A DNA stretch of 64,000 nucleotides from Candidatus Brocadia pituitae (GTDB lineage: Bacteria > Planctomycetota > Brocadiia > Brocadiales > Brocadiaceae): NCBI GenBank assembly GCA_017347445.1, contig AP021856.1, positions 2,798,613-2,862,612 on the forward strand. Reading direction: 5' to 3'. Position numbers and translations under genes: made by a program. Numbering within the stretch: the first letter of the stretch is position 1; each line of letters begins with the position of its first letter. This document shows positions 1 through 11,405 of this stretch, one piece after another. Below the pieces are notes generated by a model. The model was not told the origin of the DNA. It saw nothing but the letters and a program-made list of their open reading frames with translations, and ran no database searches.

Positions 1-3000
1 AAACGAAGCGGCAGATATAAAGCTGTCTGATTGTAATGATGCCTTCGTTATACCCATCAACAATGGTTTGGCGGTTGCTGGTTTTCCACCCTTTTCCATG
101 ATTTTTTTGTTTTCGTTCTTGAATCTAAATTTATCGACAATTTGTCCTGGCAAAAAGCTCGTATCACCGACATCATCAACTTTCACTTTCCTGAGCATTT
201 GTGCAATAATTATCTCTATATGCTTATCATCAATTGGTACATTCTGAGAACGATAGACATTTTGTACCTCTTTTAACATGTAGGTTTGCAACTCTTCCTC
301 GCCACTTATTCTTAAGATGTCCTGCAAAATAAGAGGGCCTTCCACCAGCGGACTACCCGCCTTAATACGGTCACCCCTATGGGTCTTTAAATGTTTTCCC
401 CTCGGCACAAGATGCTCTATTTCCATCCCCGTTTCACTCTTGACCAGTATTGTTCGTTTTCCTCTCCGCTTTTCACCAACCTCCACAATACCATCTATTT
501 CGCTCATCACGGCCGGATCTTTTGGTTTTCTAGCCTCAAATATTTCAGCTACTCTAGGCAATCCACCCGTGATATCTTCAGTTCTTGAAATTTCCCTCGG
601 TGTCTTTGCCAGCAATGTACCAGCAGTAACAGAGTCGCCTTCTTCAACCTCAATATGTGCCTTTTCCGGAATCGGATAGAGGCCTAATATTTTTCCCGTC
701 TCATCTTCGATAATAATCTGAGGGTGTAAATCCCCTTTATGCTCCATGATAACCTTCCTCTTCACTCCGGTAGAAACATCTGATTCATGCCGCATCGTCT
801 TCCCAAGCACAATATCTTCAAAACGGATTTTACCGGACATTTCGGTTAATATGGGTATCATATGGGGATCCCATCTCGATAATACTTGATGGGCAATCAC
901 CGTATCGTTTTCGCGAACTAATATTTCCGCCCCAAGTACTATGGTATGCTTATCAATTTGTCTCCCTTTAGAATCAATAAGCAAGATTTCACCATTTGCA
1001 TTAATGGCAACGTTTTTCCCTTGTGGATTTTTCACCACAGTCAAATTATTATATTTTATACTACCGCCGCGTTTTGCTTTTATTTCCGACTCTTCCACAG
1101 AACGAGTTGCGGTTCCTCCAATATGGAATGTCTTCATGGTAAGCTGCGTACCAGGTTCACCGATTGATTGCGCTGCTATAATCCCCACCGCCATACCCTC
1201 TTCCACCTGTTGTCCTCTTGACAAATCCATTCCATAGCAATTCTTGCACAATCCCAAAGACATTTCACAGGTTAACGGTGATCTGACTTTAATCTTCTCA
1301 TATCCTAAAGCTTCTATCCTCTTAGCCTTTTCTTCCGTGATTACTTCATTTTCTCTTACAATCACTTCGTCTTTTACCAAATCTACAATATTATTTCTTG
1401 CGACCCGCCCCGTAATTACTTTGCTGAGCGGCACTTCCACTTTTTCACCCCGATAAACTACACTCTTCGTAATACCATTAGTCGTGCCACAATCATCCGC
1501 CGTAATAACCACATTTTGAGCAACATCTGCTAATTTTCTCGTTAAATAACCAGAGTCAGCTGTTTTTAATGCTGTATCCGCCAATCCTTTTCGTGCACCA
1601 TGAGTGGAGCTAAAATATTCCAGAACACCTAACCCTTCCCTAAAATTCGCCTTTATCGGAGCTTCGATAATCTTACCGGAAGGTTTCGCCATCAAACCAC
1701 GCATGCCAGCTAACTGTCTTAGCTGCTGAGAACTACCCCTTGCACCAGATGATGACATCAAGTACACTGGGTTCAAGTATGCCTTTCCATCCCTCACATC
1801 GTTTTTCAGTTCACTCAACATCTCCTCAGCAACTCTTTCACCTGCATACGTCCATGTATCAATAATCTGATTATATCTTTCACCTTCCGTGATAATTCCC
1901 TTCCTATATAATTTTTGTATCTTCTCGATTTCTTCCTGCGTTTTATCAATAATTTCCTGCTTCTTTTCAGGCATCTTTATATCTGTTATCGCAAATGAAA
2001 GACCAGCCTTTGTACACTCCTTGAACCCTATCTCTTTAATATCATCTAACAAGGCGATTGTTTTTTCACGTCCAAGAAGTTTATAACAATCCTGAATTAT
2101 CCGGCTGATTCCTTTCAAATCGAGCGTATAATTATAAAACGGCATCCCCACAGGTAATATATTGTTAAAGATAACGCGGCCAACCGTAGTTTTGCATAAA
2201 CCATTCTTTGGTTCTTCAGTCCCCAGCTTATCCTTTATAATTTTTGTCTGCCTTATCCTTAACTCAATCTTCGTGTGCAAATGCACCCTTTTCAAAGCTA
2301 ATGCGTAGACAACCTCTTCAGGATCACTAAATTTTTTTGGCTTTTCTCCTGCAACATCCTGCAAACTCGTCGTAAGATACGAGCAACCAAGAACGATGTC
2401 CTGGGTCGGAGTTATAATGGGATCACCTGAGGCCGGAGAAAAAATGTTGTTTGTTGACAGCATCAAAGTAATAGCTTCGACCTGCGCCTCTATGGAAAGA
2501 GGGAGATGTACTGCCATCTGATCTCCATCAAAATCTGCATTGAAACCACGGCACACCAGAGGATGCAGCTTGATTGCATTTCCTTCTACCAGTATCGGTT
2601 CAAAAGCCTGAATACCCATCCTATGCAATGTAGGAGCCCTGTTAAGCAATACCGGATGTCTCTTTACCACCTCTTCAAGGATATCCCACACCTCATTATC
2701 TTTACGTCCCAACATCTTCTTTGCACTTTTGATTGTGTCTGCGAGTCCTAATTCTTTCAATCTCCGTATGATAAAAGGCTGAAACAATTCCAAGGCTATT
2801 TTTTTTGGCAAACCGCACTGATGCAATTTCAGCTCAGGTCCAACGACAATGACCGAACGCGCTGAATAATCAACCCTCTTTCCAAGCAAATTCTCCCGGA
2901 AACGCCCCTGCTTCCCCTTAATCATATCGGTTAATGACTTCAAAGGTCTGTTATTACTTCCTAACACAGGACGCTTTCCTCTGGTATTATCAAAGAGCGC

Positions 3001-3900
3001 ATCCACAGCTTGTTGCAACATCCTCTTTTCGTTTCTGATAATTACTTCCGGAGCATTTAGATCAATTAGCTTCTTTAAACGATTATTTCGATTAATAATC
3101 CTTCGGTAAAGATCATTTAAATCTGATGTAGCAAAGTTTCCACTCTCCAGCAGCACTAACGGCCTCAAATCAGGAGGTATAACCGGAACTACAGATAGAA
3201 CCATCCATTCAGGCTTGTTTCCAGAATCTCTAAACGCCTCAACAATTTCCAGTCTCTTAATTATCTCTTTTGCACGCTGCTTTGATTTTGTTTGATTGAG
3301 TTCCTCACGCAGTTCATTTGATAACGCTACCAAATCGAGTTTCTGCAACAATGCACGAATAGCCTCAGCGCCCATTCCGGCCTTAAATGATTGTTCTCCA
3401 TATTTTTCTTTCGTTGCTTTGAATTCTTCCTCACTGAGCATCTGGTATTCGTTTAAAGGTGTACTTCCCTGATCTATAACCACATAGTCCTGAAAATAAA
3501 TAATTCTTTCCAGCGAAGTAGTCTTCATGCCCAAAAGAGTACCTAAACGGGAGGGCATTGCCTTGAAGAACCAAATGTGCACAATCGGTGCGGCCAAACT
3601 GATGTGCCCCATCCGCTTTCTTCTTACGCGGGAGTGTGTAATTTTTACGCCACAACGGTCACAAATAATTCCCTTATGTTTTACGCCTTTATATTTCCCG
3701 CAAAAACATTCCCAATTTCGTTCCGGACCAAAAATACGCTCACAAAAGAGACCGTCTTTTTCAGCCCGATAAGTACGATAGTTAATCGTTTCAGGTTTTT
3801 TTACCTCTCCATAGGACCAGCTTCTGATATCCTCTGGGGATGCAAGAGATACTTTCACCGAACTATACTCGTTTATTTTATCGTACATGATGTCTGCCAT
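1..3900 (-). CDS. rpoC: DNA-directed RNA polymerase subunit beta' (3'-truncated by window)
   Basis: Largest subunit of RNA polymerase, carrying the catalytic centre. Reading leftward from an ATG at 3900, the frame stays open for 1300 codons to base 1 and ends inside the conserved [17 protein letters not shown] segment, so roughly the last 80-100 residues lie outside the window. The N-terminal zinc ribbon (CFC...CDRC, about residues 65-85) is present. The Mg-binding motif [12 protein letters not shown] is near residue 455 (bases about 2511-2549). The second zinc site (CGTTNG ... [11 protein letters not shown]) is also present. The gene starts 79 bp after rpoB, as expected for an rpoBC operon. 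No frameshift was seen. Identification is certain; only the C-terminus is missing. Confidence 0.98.
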   Translation of the reverse strand, partial: MADIMYDKINEYSSVKVSLASPEDIRSWSYGEVKKPETINYRTYRAEKDGLFCERIFGPERNWECFCGKYKGVKHKGIICDRCGVKITHSRVRRKRMGHISLAAPIVHIWFFKAMPSRLGTLLGMKTTSLERIIYFQDYVVIDQGSTPLNEYQMLSEEEFKATKEKYGEQSFKAGMGAEAIRALLQKLDLVALSNELREELNQTKSKQRAKEIIKRLEIVEAFRDSGNKPEWMVLSVVPVIPPDLRPLVLLESGNFATSDLNDLYRRIINRNNRLKKLIDLNAPEVIIRNEKRMLQQAVDALFDNTRGKRPVLGSNNRPLKSLTDMIKGKQGRFRENLLGKRVDYSARSVIVVGPELKLHQCGLPKKIALELFQPFIIRRLKELGLADTIKSAKKMLGRKDNEVWDILEEVVKRHPVLLNRAPTLHRMGIQAFEPILVEGNAIKLHPLVCRGFNADFDGDQMAVHLPLSIEAQVEAITLMLSTNNIFSPASGDPIITPTQDIVLGCSYLTTSLQDVAGEKPKKFSDPEEVVYALALKRVHLHTKIELRIRQTKIIKDKLGTEEPKNGLCKTTVGRVIFNNILPVGMPFYNYTLDLKGISRIIQDCYKLLGREKTIALLDDIKEIGFKECTKAGLSFAITDIKMPEKKQEIIDKTQEEIEKIQKLYRKGIITEGERYNQIIDTWTYAGERVAEEMLSELKNDVRDGKAYLNPVYLMSSSGARGSSQQLRQLAGMRGLMAKPSGKIIEAPIKANFREGLGVLEYFSSTHGARKGLADTALKTADSGYLTRKLADVAQNVVITADDCGTTNGITKSVVYRGEKVEVPLSKVITGRVARNNIVDLVKDEVIVRENEVITEEKAKRIEALGYEKIKVRSPLTCEMSLGLCKNCYGMDLSRGQQVEEGMAVGIIAAQSIGEPGTQLTMKTFHIGGTATRSVEESEIKAKRGGSIKYNNLTVVKNPQGKNVAINANGEILLIDSKGRQIDKHTIVLGAEILVRENDTVIAHQVLSRWDPHMIPILTEMSGKIRFEDIVLGKTMRHESDVSTGVKRKVIMEHKGDLHPQIIIEDETGKILGLYPIPEKAHIEVEEGDSVTAGTLLAKTPREISRTEDITGGLPRVAEIFEARKPKDPAVMSEIDGIVEVGEKRRGKRTILVKSETGMEIEHLVPRGKHLKTHRGDRIKAGSPLVEGPLILQDILRISGEEELQTYMLKEVQNVYRSQNVPIDDKHIEIIIAQMLRKVKVDDVGDTSFLPGQIVDKFRFKNENKKIMEKGGKPATAKPLLMGITKASLQSDSFISAASF

Positions 3901-3979
3901 GTTAGACCTATAAAAAAACTTTTATATGAGTTTAGGAATTACCGCAACAGCGACGCACAATTATTTAGAATCATTCATC

Positions 3980-6900
3980 TTATACTTTTAGGGCTTCCAT
4001 CTTATTCTTTTCCAACTTCAAGCTCAAACCTAATCCGGCAATTTCATTCGCAAGCACTTCAAATGATGCAGGCGTGCCCGCCTCCAATGTATTCTCACCC
4101 TTTACCATCGATTCATAAATCTTCGTTCTGCCCTCAACATCATCACTTTTCACCGTAAGTAGTTCCTGCAAGTTATGGGCTGCACCGTACGCCTCAAGCG
4201 CCCACACCTCCATTTCACCGAACCGTTGACCACCAAACCTTGCCTTACCACCTAAGGGTTGCTGAGTAATTAACGAGTAAGGCCCTGTCGCCCTTGCGTG
4301 TACTTTTTCATCCACTAAATGATGGAGCTTGAGCATATACATATAGCCTACCGTGACCTTCTGCTCAAAAGGTTCGCCTGTACGTCCGTCATACAAAACT
4401 GATTTGCCATCTTCCGGTAAACCAGCTTCCTTTAAAGTAGTCCTAATTTCCTCTTCTGTAGCACCCTCAAATATTGGAGTGACCGCCCGGAACCCCATTT
4501 TTTTTGCAGCCAATCCTAAATGAGTTTCCAAAATTTGTCCAACATTCATTCTTGAAGGTACACCCAATGGATTTAATAACATTTCTGCCCGCGTACCGTC
4601 AGCCAAAAACGGCATATCTTCCTCAGGGAGAATCTTCGAAATAACCCCCTTATTACCGTGCCTGCCGGCCATTTTATCACCAACCGACAGCTTTCTCTTT
4701 GTAGCAAGTGATATCTTTGCAAGTTCCAGGACCCCGGTAGGCAACTCGTCACCGCGTTTTAAATTGTTAATCTTTCTGTCCCTTTCGTCTTTCAGGAATT
4801 CCATCTTTTCGCAGTAGTCCTTGCTGATTTCTAATGCCTTTTCTTTTTTCTTCTTATTACTAAATTCAATATTTTCAATATCAAATCGTTCTTCTAGGAT
4901 CAGCACCGATTTTATCGGCATCCCACGTTCAACAGTATATATCTGTCCTGTCTGCATGTCCGCCATGGGTTCTTTAATCTCTTCATCTATGGCCTTGAGC
5001 ATCTTTATAAATTCTTTTGATATACTTTCGTCATATTTTAACTCAATCTCATTTATATCTTGTAAAATCTTTTGCCTTTTATCATCGGACAAATACGACT
5101 TCCTCGAAAACACCTGGGTGTTGATAACAATTCCTTCCATACCGGAGGGAACCTCCAACGATTCATTCTTAACGTCTTCTCCTGCCCTTCCAAAAATTGC
5201 ATGCAACAATTTTTCTTCAGGAGATAATTCACTCCGGCTCTTTGGTGCGATTTTCCCAACTAGAATATCTCCTGGCTTTACCTTAGTCCCAATTCTTATG
5301 ACTCCATTCTCATCAAGATTACTTAATGCCTTTTCTGACACATTAGGGATATCACGGGTAAACTCCTCTCTGCCAAGTTTGGTTTCCCGAATTTCTACTT
5401 CAAACTCATCTCTGTGGATGGAGGTAAAACGGTCGTCCTTCAATAATGCCTCACTAATGACAATAGCATCTTCAAAGTTGTATCCGTCCCACGTCATAAA
5501 AGCGACCAACACATTCTTCCCAAGACTGAGTTCTCCATGACACGTGGCGGCTCCATCCGCAATTACCTCTCCCCGCTTTACCCTTTGACCCTCAACGACT
5601 ATCGGTTTTTGGTTTAAACAGGTACCTTCATTCAAACCTACAAATTTTCTCAGCTTATACGTATCTCTGTCATCAATGGTAACCTCATTGGCTGTAACTT
5701 TTGTTACTGCTCCCGCATTCACAGCCTGGACAGTCATGCTTGAGTTTTGTGCTACAAACCGCTCCATTCCAGTGGCTATTATAGGTGGCTCAGTTCTGGC
5801 GAGGGGAACTGCCTGCCTTTGCATATTAGAGCCCATCAGCGCCCTGTTTGCATCACTATGCTCAAGAAAAGGTATTAAACTCGCAGAAACACCAACCAAC
5901 TGTTTTGGAGAAACATCCATGTAATTTATATCTTTAAAAGTTACCTGATGAAAGTCTCCATTATACCGGCAAAGTACACCCTCTTTTTCTACTTTATTTT
6001 TTCCCTTTATAAGTACGTCTGCAGGAGCAATTATCCTATTTTCTTCCTCATCTGCACGAAGATACGTTATTTTTTCACCAATTTTTCCTTTGTCGATGAT
6101 ACGATATGGAGTAATCAAAAACCCGTATTCATCGGTCGTTGCATAAATACTCAAAGAAGCAATTAGTCCTATATTTGTGCCCTCAGGCGTTTCTATAGGA
6201 CAAACCCTGCCATAATGTGACACATGAACGTCCCTGACCTCAAACCCTGCTCTTTTTCTGTTTAAACCGCCCGGTCCTAACGCACTCAACCTTCTTTCAT
6301 GTGTTAACTGGGCAAGCGGGTTCGTCTGATCCAATACTTGGGATAACTCACTCCTGCTGAAGAAGTAGTCAATGGCAGAAAATATAGCTTTTGAATTTAC
6401 CAGTGAACGCGGTGTTAATTGATCGGAATCTTTTACGCTTAACCTCTCCTGAACAGTTCTGCGCAATTTCAGAAAACCTTTCCGTAACTCTTCACCAGCC
6501 AATTCATCGATTGTCCGAAGACGTCTGTTCCCTAAATTGTCAATATCATCGATCGAAACACCTGATTCACCTTTCCTCAATTTCATTATGTACCGAATTG
6601 CCTCGACGTAATCTTCCTTTTGCAACGTCATCTCGGATTCATTAATATTGTGCCCCATTTTCCGGTTTAACCTGAATCTTCCAACGGCACCTAATCGATA
6701 CCTCTTTACATCAAAGAATTTATCATAAAACAACTGGCGGGCCTTTTCCACTTGCTGAGGATTACCAGGTCTAAACCGGGCATAAATTTTCAACAATGCA
6801 TCTTCGTGAGACTTTGTAAAATCGGACTCCAAAGAATTTAATATCAACGGATCGTCCGCCTTTTTAATAACCTCTATTTTTTTGATTTCCAAATCGGCAA

Positions 6901-7672
6901 GTGCCTTGATTGTGGTATCTGACATCTGACGTCCAGCTTCAAGCACGATCTCTCCGGTTTGTGGATTAACAATCTTCTCGACGGTATATCTGCCCCGTAG
7001 TTTCGCGGCCGAGGCAAAATCGGCAATCTTCACTGTCTCCGTCTCATAAAAGAGCCTGATAATATCCTCGTCATTAGTGTATTTTTCAGACAACGCCCTG
7101 AGGAAACATGTCGCTGGCAACTTGCCGCTCTGATCAATTTTTACCGTCAGAATATCTTTTTTTCCGACCTCTAACTCAATCCAACTCCCTCTTTCTGGAA
7201 TGATCCTACAGGAATGCAATCTCTTTTCAGCGTGGAATTCTTCGATAAAATCAATACCTGGCGAACGATGCAACTGTGTCACAATTACCCGTTCCGTACC
7301 ATTGATAATAAACTCACCTCCTCCAATCATAACGGGAATCTCGCCTACGTATACCTCCTCCTCGATGGGTTCCGCCTTGTTTAACCGCAACCAAATCCGA
7401 AATGGACAGCCGTAGGTTAAACGCAATTGCCTGCATTCGTCTTGGGTGTATCGCGGCTTTCCAAGCTCGTATTTAATATAATCTAAAGACAGTGTTCCGT
7501 CGTAATTACTTATCGGAAATATCTCACGCAGTATTGCTTCAACCCCCTGATTCTTTCTTTTGGAAGCAGGTACATCAGCTTGCAAAAAATTCCGGTAAGC
7601 CCGCGTTTGAATCTGTATGAGATTCTGAATCCCTACTACATCATCAACCTTACCATAATTTCGGATTTCCAT
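3980..7672 (-). CDS. rpoB: DNA-directed RNA polymerase subunit beta
   Basis: Second-largest RNA polymerase subunit, 1230 residues, within the usual bacterial range. The rifampicin-pocket region reads [18 protein letters not shown] followed by LSALGPGGL, so the residues equivalent to E. coli D516, H526 and S531 are the sensitive-type ones. The C-terminal block [20 protein letters not shown] is intact. The start [12 protein letters not shown] is a plausible short N-terminus and lies 38 bp after rplL. It belongs to the leftward rplKAJL-rpoBC operon and is followed by rpoC. The antisense open frames over this gene (for example 4821-5540) are shadows. Confidence 0.98.
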   Translation of the reverse strand: MEIRNYGKVDDVVGIQNLIQIQTRAYRNFLQADVPASKRKNQGVEAILREIFPISNYDGTLSLDYIKYELGKPRYTQDECRQLRLTYGCPFRIWLRLNKAEPIEEEVYVGEIPVMIGGGEFIINGTERVIVTQLHRSPGIDFIEEFHAEKRLHSCRIIPERGSWIELEVGKKDILTVKIDQSGKLPATCFLRALSEKYTNDEDIIRLFYETETVKIADFASAAKLRGRYTVEKIVNPQTGEIVLEAGRQMSDTTIKALADLEIKKIEVIKKADDPLILNSLESDFTKSHEDALLKIYARFRPGNPQQVEKARQLFYDKFFDVKRYRLGAVGRFRLNRKMGHNINESEMTLQKEDYVEAIRYIMKLRKGESGVSIDDIDNLGNRRLRTIDELAGEELRKGFLKLRRTVQERLSVKDSDQLTPRSLVNSKAIFSAIDYFFSRSELSQVLDQTNPLAQLTHERRLSALGPGGLNRKRAGFEVRDVHVSHYGRVCPIETPEGTNIGLIASLSIYATTDEYGFLITPYRIIDKGKIGEKITYLRADEEENRIIAPADVLIKGKNKVEKEGVLCRYNGDFHQVTFKDINYMDVSPKQLVGVSASLIPFLEHSDANRALMGSNMQRQAVPLARTEPPIIATGMERFVAQNSSMTVQAVNAGAVTKVTANEVTIDDRDTYKLRKFVGLNEGTCLNQKPIVVEGQRVKRGEVIADGAATCHGELSLGKNVLVAFMTWDGYNFEDAIVISEALLKDDRFTSIHRDEFEVEIRETKLGREEFTRDIPNVSEKALSNLDENGVIRIGTKVKPGDILVGKIAPKSRSELSPEEKLLHAIFGRAGEDVKNESLEVPSGMEGIVINTQVFSRKSYLSDDKRQKILQDINEIELKYDESISKEFIKMLKAIDEEIKEPMADMQTGQIYTVERGMPIKSVLILEERFDIENIEFSNKKKKEKALEISKDYCEKMEFLKDERDRKINNLKRGDELPTGVLELAKISLATKRKLSVGDKMAGRHGNKGVISKILPEEDMPFLADGTRAEMLLNPLGVPSRMNVGQILETHLGLAAKKMGFRAVTPIFEGATEEEIRTTLKEAGLPEDGKSVLYDGRTGEPFEQKVTVGYMYMLKLHHLVDEKVHARATGPYSLITQQPLGGKARFGGQRFGEMEVWALEAYGAAHNLQELLTVKSDDVEGRTKIYESMVKGENTLEAGTPASFEVLANEIAGLGLSLKLEKNKMEALKV

Positions 7673-7710
7673 AATATCCCTATATTTTCAGACCAAAGAG
7701 AATGTAACCG

Positions 7711-8130
7711 TTATTTTATTTCAACCTTCGCGCCAGCAGCCTCAAGTGATTTTTTTATCTTCTCCGCTTCCTCTTTTGTCACTCCTTCCTTCACCGTTTT
7801 CGGAGCACCTTCAACAAGGTCTTTCGCCTCTTTTAATCCCAGATTTGTTTCAGCACGAACGGCCTTAATAACCTGGATCTTGTTTGCACCACCGTCCTTC
7901 AAAACCACATCGAATGAGGTTTTTTCTTCAGCAACGGCAGCCTTGCCTTCCGCCGCAACCGCAACGCCTGCTGGCATTGCTGCAACAGCGGCAGCGGAAA
8001 CACCAAATTTCTGCTCAAACGCCTTCACCAGCTGCGAAGCCTCCAACAAAGTCATGCCTGCAACCAAATCTAACACTTGCGCAATTTTGCCAGAAGGCTC
8101 AATTGCCTTTTCTTCACTAACCTGAGTCAT
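7711..8130 (-). CDS. rplL: 50S ribosomal protein L7/L12
   Basis: Stalk protein of the large ribosomal subunit that recruits translation GTPases. It has 139 residues with the three expected parts: an N-terminal dimerisation helix region, an Ala/Val-rich hinge (about residues 45-70, [24 protein letters not shown]), and the C-terminal factor-binding domain ([23 protein letters not shown] ... [15 protein letters not shown]). The family is usually 120-130 residues; the N-terminus here is slightly long. A GGAGGG-type ribosome binding site precedes the ATG. It lies between rplJ and rpoB, as in most bacteria. Confidence 0.97.
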   Translation of the reverse strand: MTQVSEEKAIEPSGKIAQVLDLVAGMTLLEASQLVKAFEQKFGVSAAAVAAMPAGVAVAAEGKAAVAEEKTSFDVVLKDGGANKIQVIKAVRAETNLGLKEAKDLVEGAPKTVKEGVTKEEAEKIKKSLEAAGAKVEIK

Positions 8131-8164
8131 TTTACCCTCCTACCTTTTAGGAATCCTGCAAAAA

Positions 8165-8692
8165 CTATACACTACTCTTTTCTTTCTGATCTTTAACTGA
8201 ATGAAATACCGTTACCAGTCCGCGTAAAACGGCTTGAAACGCACCCGCAACTCCTGCTAAAGGCGCATGGATACCCGTAATTATTTGCATACGAAGCACC
8301 GGCATCGATGGAACTTTTGCCAAGTTATTAATATCAGCAGGAGAAACTATCGCACCATCGACGAATCCACCTTTCAGAATAAAAAATGGCATTTTTTTCG
8401 ACCACTCAACAGTTTCCTTTGTCATCACCACCGCATCGTCCCCGCCTGTAACGATAACCGTAGGCCCTTTTAAGAGACCAACTATCCCGTGTACCCCAAC
8501 TCCCTTAAAGGCAATGCCAGCGAGCGAATTTTTCACAATCCCCATGGAGATATTCTTTTTCCGTAAATCTTTTCGCATCTGATCGAATTCTAATGCCTTA
8601 ATACCCTGATAACCAGCTACCAGATAATTACTGGTTATGCGATAGCTGGCAGCCATCTCTTTTACGATAGATTCTTTTAATTCATTAGCCAT
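8165..8692 (-). CDS. rplJ: 50S ribosomal protein L10
   Basis: L10 anchors L7/L12 dimers to the 23S rRNA. The 175 residues show the family pattern: N-terminal ELKESIVKEMAASYRITSNYLVAGYQGIKALEFDQMRKDLR, then KNSLAGIAF and GPTVIVTGGDDAV, and a C-terminal helix for L12 binding. It lies 34 bp upstream of rplL and 35 bp downstream of rplA, leaving little room for the long L10 leader used for autoregulation in E. coli. If autogenous control exists here it must use a smaller or different site. Confidence 0.96.
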   Translation of the reverse strand: MANELKESIVKEMAASYRITSNYLVAGYQGIKALEFDQMRKDLRKKNISMGIVKNSLAGIAFKGVGVHGIVGLLKGPTVIVTGGDDAVVMTKETVEWSKKMPFFILKGGFVDGAIVSPADINNLAKVPSMPVLRMQIITGIHAPLAGVAGAFQAVLRGLVTVFHSVKDQKEKSSV

Positions 8693-8727
8693 TGCTTTCC
8701 TTCAATCCCTTCACTTTGGTTCTCAAC

Positions 8728-9408
8728 TTAAACCTCTAACATTATGCCAGGGCTCATCGTTGAAGATACCGATACTTTTTCTACAAATATCCCTTTAGCC
8801 GAGGCTGGGCGAGAGTTAATAATATGCCTCACAAATGCGTTGATATTATCCTCAAGATCTCCCTCTGAAAAAGAAACCTTTCCAACAATACTGTGAACAT
8901 TTCCACCCGCATCAGTTCTGTATTCAATTTTCCCCGCCTTGAACTCTTTCACAGCCGTTCCAATATCATCAGTAACCGTACCAGATTTTGGAGAAGGCAT
9001 CTTGCCCTGCGGTCCAAGCACCCTTCCTAATTTACCAACGAATCTCATCATGTCAGAAGTTGCAATTGCCACGTCAAAGTCAGTCCATCCACCCTCCACC
9101 TTTTTCACGAGTTCTTCAGCGCCAACTTCGTCAGCACCTGCCTTTTTTGCTATCGCCGCCTTTTCACCTGCAGCAAAGACAATTACCTTCAGACTTCTGC
9201 CAATACCCCTAGGCAACGAAATAGAGCCTCGTACGAGTTGGTCTGACTGTTTCGGGTCAATACCCAGCTTCATAGCAACTTCTATACTTTCGTCAAATTT
9301 TGTCCGTTTAAAAGACTTCAGCAGCGCAACGGCCTCCTTTAACGAATATTTTTTCTCTGAGTCAACAATTTTTTTTGACTCTAAATATCTCTTACTTCTT
9401 TTTAACAT
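8728..9408 (-). CDS. rplA: 50S ribosomal protein L1
   Basis: L1 forms the mobile stalk at the E site and in many bacteria represses its own mRNA. The protein has 226 residues, normal for the family. Signature segments are the N-terminal RYLESKKIVDSEKKYSLKEAVALLK, the GRVLGPQGKMPSPKSGTV signature near residues 130-145, and the C-terminal GIFVEKVSVSSTMSPGIMLEV. The ATG is preceded by GAAAGGAAAG about 7 nt upstream. It follows rplK by 53 bp, a conserved pair. Confidence 0.97.
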   Translation of the reverse strand: MLKRSKRYLESKKIVDSEKKYSLKEAVALLKSFKRTKFDESIEVAMKLGIDPKQSDQLVRGSISLPRGIGRSLKVIVFAAGEKAAIAKKAGADEVGAEELVKKVEGGWTDFDVAIATSDMMRFVGKLGRVLGPQGKMPSPKSGTVTDDIGTAVKEFKAGKIEYRTDAGGNVHSIVGKVSFSEGDLEDNINAFVRHIINSRPASAKGIFVEKVSVSSTMSPGIMLEV

Positions 9409-9461
9409 CTGAGCGCTTTCCTTTCAAACAACCCGAAGGTCCTTTTTCGCAAAAAGATGGC

Positions 9462-9887
9462 TTAATCAACGACCTTGATCCCCATATTGCGGGCGGTTCC
9501 TTCTATTACCTTTGTAGCAGCATCCAAATCACCCGCATTCAAATCTGCCAGCTTTTTGCTTGCAATTTCCTTTAATTGCTGCCTGTTTATCTGTCCAACC
9601 TTTTGCTTGTTTGGCTCCGCAGAACCCTTCGCAACCCCAGCCAATTGTTTTATAAGCACGGACGCAGGCGGCGATTTCAAAATAAACGTAAATGTTTTAT
9701 CTTTAAAAACGGTAATTTCTACCGGCGTCAAAATCCCCTGCATATCTTTTGTCCTGTCATTAAACTGCTTAACAAACTGCCCGATATTTACCCCATGTTG
9801 GCCTAAAGCCGGACCCACCGGTGGCGCAGGTGTAGCCTGCCCCCCAGGACACTGCAATTTAATTTTTGTCAATATCTCTTTCGCCAT
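9462..9887 (-). CDS. rplK: 50S ribosomal protein L11
   Basis: L11 binds the GTPase-associated region of 23S rRNA. It has 141 residues, exactly the usual length. The N-terminal domain reads [37 protein letters not shown]; the C-terminal rRNA-binding domain includes [19 protein letters not shown] and [10 protein letters not shown]. It is the first ribosomal gene after nusG (15 bp gap), and rplA follows. Confidence 0.97.
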   Translation of the reverse strand: MAKEILTKIKLQCPGGQATPAPPVGPALGQHGVNIGQFVKQFNDRTKDMQGILTPVEITVFKDKTFTFILKSPPASVLIKQLAGVAKGSAEPNKQKVGQINRQQLKEIASKKLADLNAGDLDAATKVIEGTARNMGIKVVD

Positions 9888-9902
9888 GTTCCGCTCCTGC
9901 TA

Positions 9903-10451
9903 TCAAATTGCCTCAACCTGCCAATATTCTAATTCGACGGGTGTTGCCCTGCCAAAAACCGTCAGCATCACTTTCACGCGACCACTAGCCGGCAGCACCT
10001 CTTCAATTATCCCATCATAATTCTCAAATGGACCTTCCTTTACCCTTACCTTTTCACCTTCATGAAACTCAATCTTCGCGCGCGGCTTTTCTTCTTTATG
10101 TTCTACCGCTGATAATAATTTTTCAACTTCGTAACTTGCCATAGGCACAGGCTTACTTTGTCCTCCAATAAAGTCACCAGCGCCTGGCGTTTCATGAACA
10201 AGGAACCGAACCTCTTTTGGTATTTGCCCCTGATCATCTACTTCAACCTCTGCCATGATATAGCCGGGATAAATTTTTCTTTCGGTAATTTTTTTCTTGC
10301 CGCCTTTGATCTCGGAAACCTTTTCACTGGGCACTAAGACCTTAGAAATCATTTCCTCTAAACCGCGGACTTTGATAAGTTCTACCAAATTATCCCTAAC
10401 TTTATCCTCTTTATTGCTCTGAACACGCAAAACAAACCATTGCTTGGGCAT
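9903..10451 (-). CDS. nusG: transcription termination/antitermination factor NusG
   Basis: Elongation factor that binds the RNA polymerase clamp and couples transcription to termination or translation. It has 182 residues. The NGN domain starts QWFVLRVQSNKEDKVRDNL, the YPGYIMAEV segment lies near residues 78-88, and the C-terminal KOW domain (HEGEKVRVKEGPFENYDGIIEEV) lies near residues 125-150. Position between secE and rplK is the standard one. The 190 bp to secE hold no recognisable gene. Confidence 0.96.
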   Translation of the reverse strand: MPKQWFVLRVQSNKEDKVRDNLVELIKVRGLEEMISKVLVPSEKVSEIKGGKKKITERKIYPGYIMAEVEVDDQGQIPKEVRFLVHETPGAGDFIGGQSKPVPMASYEVEKLLSAVEHKEEKPRAKIEFHEGEKVRVKEGPFENYDGIIEEVLPASGRVKVMLTVFGRATPVELEYWQVEAI

Positions 10452-10641
10452 GTAACGACCTATCGTTTAAAACCTCAATTAAGACATCTTATTACTGCCT
10501 ATTATTATAGGTACCAGCATTTATATCTTTACCAGGAAGGAATTAAAAGAGTTGATTATTCCGAGGGAGCTTTTCTATTCAACAGGAAAGCTACGCAGGA
10601 CACCATCCCCATTTTTTTCATCCAAGTTAGTAACATAAAAC

Positions 10642-11103
10642 TTAAAGCACGCCAATATATTTCATTATTACTGACACAAACCAATCAACACCCAATACAA
10701 ATATCCCTATTACAACAACCGAAACAAGGACAACCGCCGTAGAGCCAATCAATTCATACCTTGTCGGCCACGAGACCTTTTGGAGTTCCCCCTGGGTATC
10801 GATTAAAAACTCAACGGTCTTTTTGCCACTATTATCCAGAGGCCTTATCCCCGTTTCAAGACCCGCAACAAAGACGCAAATAATGAACCCTAAAAAAACA
10901 AAAAGTGCAAAAGCACACACTACTCCCCACGTCAAACCAATACCGACGAGAGGAATCTTTGCCCCTTCCGCAATAGATGGCATGCCTATCAACGCATTGT
11001 ATAACGAAACCGAGGCAAACAGAGCAAGGATGCCCAGAGCAATCCCTACGGTAATTCTGCTATATAACCCAAAACCTTTTCTATAAACTTCGAAAAACGA
11101 CAT
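10642..11103 (-). CDS. secE: preprotein translocase subunit SecE (long, three-segment form)
   Basis: SecE clamps the SecY channel of the general secretion translocon in the inner membrane. The conserved core lies at the C-terminus: TQGELQKVSWPTRYELIGST (about residues 108-128) followed by a single transmembrane helix. In contrast to the 60-70 residue SecE of many bacteria, this 153-residue protein has two further hydrophobic segments near residues 15-38 and 52-82, giving three predicted membrane helices as in E. coli. Position before nusG supports the assignment. Confidence 0.93.
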   Translation of the reverse strand: MSFFEVYRKGFGLYSRITVGIALGILALFASVSLYNALIGMPSIAEGAKIPLVGIGLTWGVVCAFALFVFLGFIICVFVAGLETGIRPLDNSGKKTVEFLIDTQGELQKVSWPTRYELIGSTAVVLVSVVVIGIFVLGVDWFVSVIMKYIGVL

Positions 11104-11121
11104 CTCAGATCTCTTAATATA

Positions 11122-11198
11122 TGGCAGGTCTGGAGGGACTCGAACCCCCAGCAGCCGGATTTGGAGTCCGGTGCTCTACCAATTAGAGCTACAGACCT
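11122..11198 (-). tRNA. tRNA-Trp (anticodon CCA)
   Basis: On the minus strand the sequence folds as a cloverleaf with acceptor AGGTCTG/CAGACCT, D arm with TAGCTC...GAGC, anticodon loop CTCCAAA (anticodon CCA) and a T arm with GGTTCGAGTCC. The discriminator is G and the 3' CCA is encoded. It lies between rpmG and secE, the conserved trpT-secE position. Confidence 0.97.
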
Positions 11199-11238
11199 TT
11201 ATTGTCAAAACAAGAAGTAAAATACACGAAAACCCAAT

Positions 11239-11388
11239 CTATTTCTTATATTCCTTGTGATCGGTGTGTTTTCTGCAATATCTGCAAAATTTTTTCAACT
11301 CCAGCTTTTCCGTTTGTTGTGTCTTTTTTGGCGTTCTATAATTCCTGTTCGAACACTCTTTACATACCATGGTCACATATTCACGCAT
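11239..11388 (-). CDS. rpmG: 50S ribosomal protein L33
   Basis: A 49-codon gene between tuf and tRNA-Trp. It starts MREYVTMVCKECSNRNY and ends with LELKKFCRYCRKHTDHKEYKK. The four cysteines (CKEC and CRYC) form the zinc-binding C+ version of L33. L33 is a small large-subunit protein near the E-site tRNA. Length and neighbourhood match the family (rpmG-secE-nusG). Confidence 0.95.
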   Translation of the reverse strand: MREYVTMVCKECSNRNYRTPKKTQQTEKLELKKFCRYCRKHTDHKEYKK

Positions 11389-11405
11389 TGCACTTTCCCG
11401 AGTAT

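Noticed and set aside
4821-5540. 239-codon plus-strand frame opposite rpoB
   Set aside because: Exactly antisense to highly conserved rpoB codons, with no ribosome binding site and Ser/Phe-rich shadow composition.
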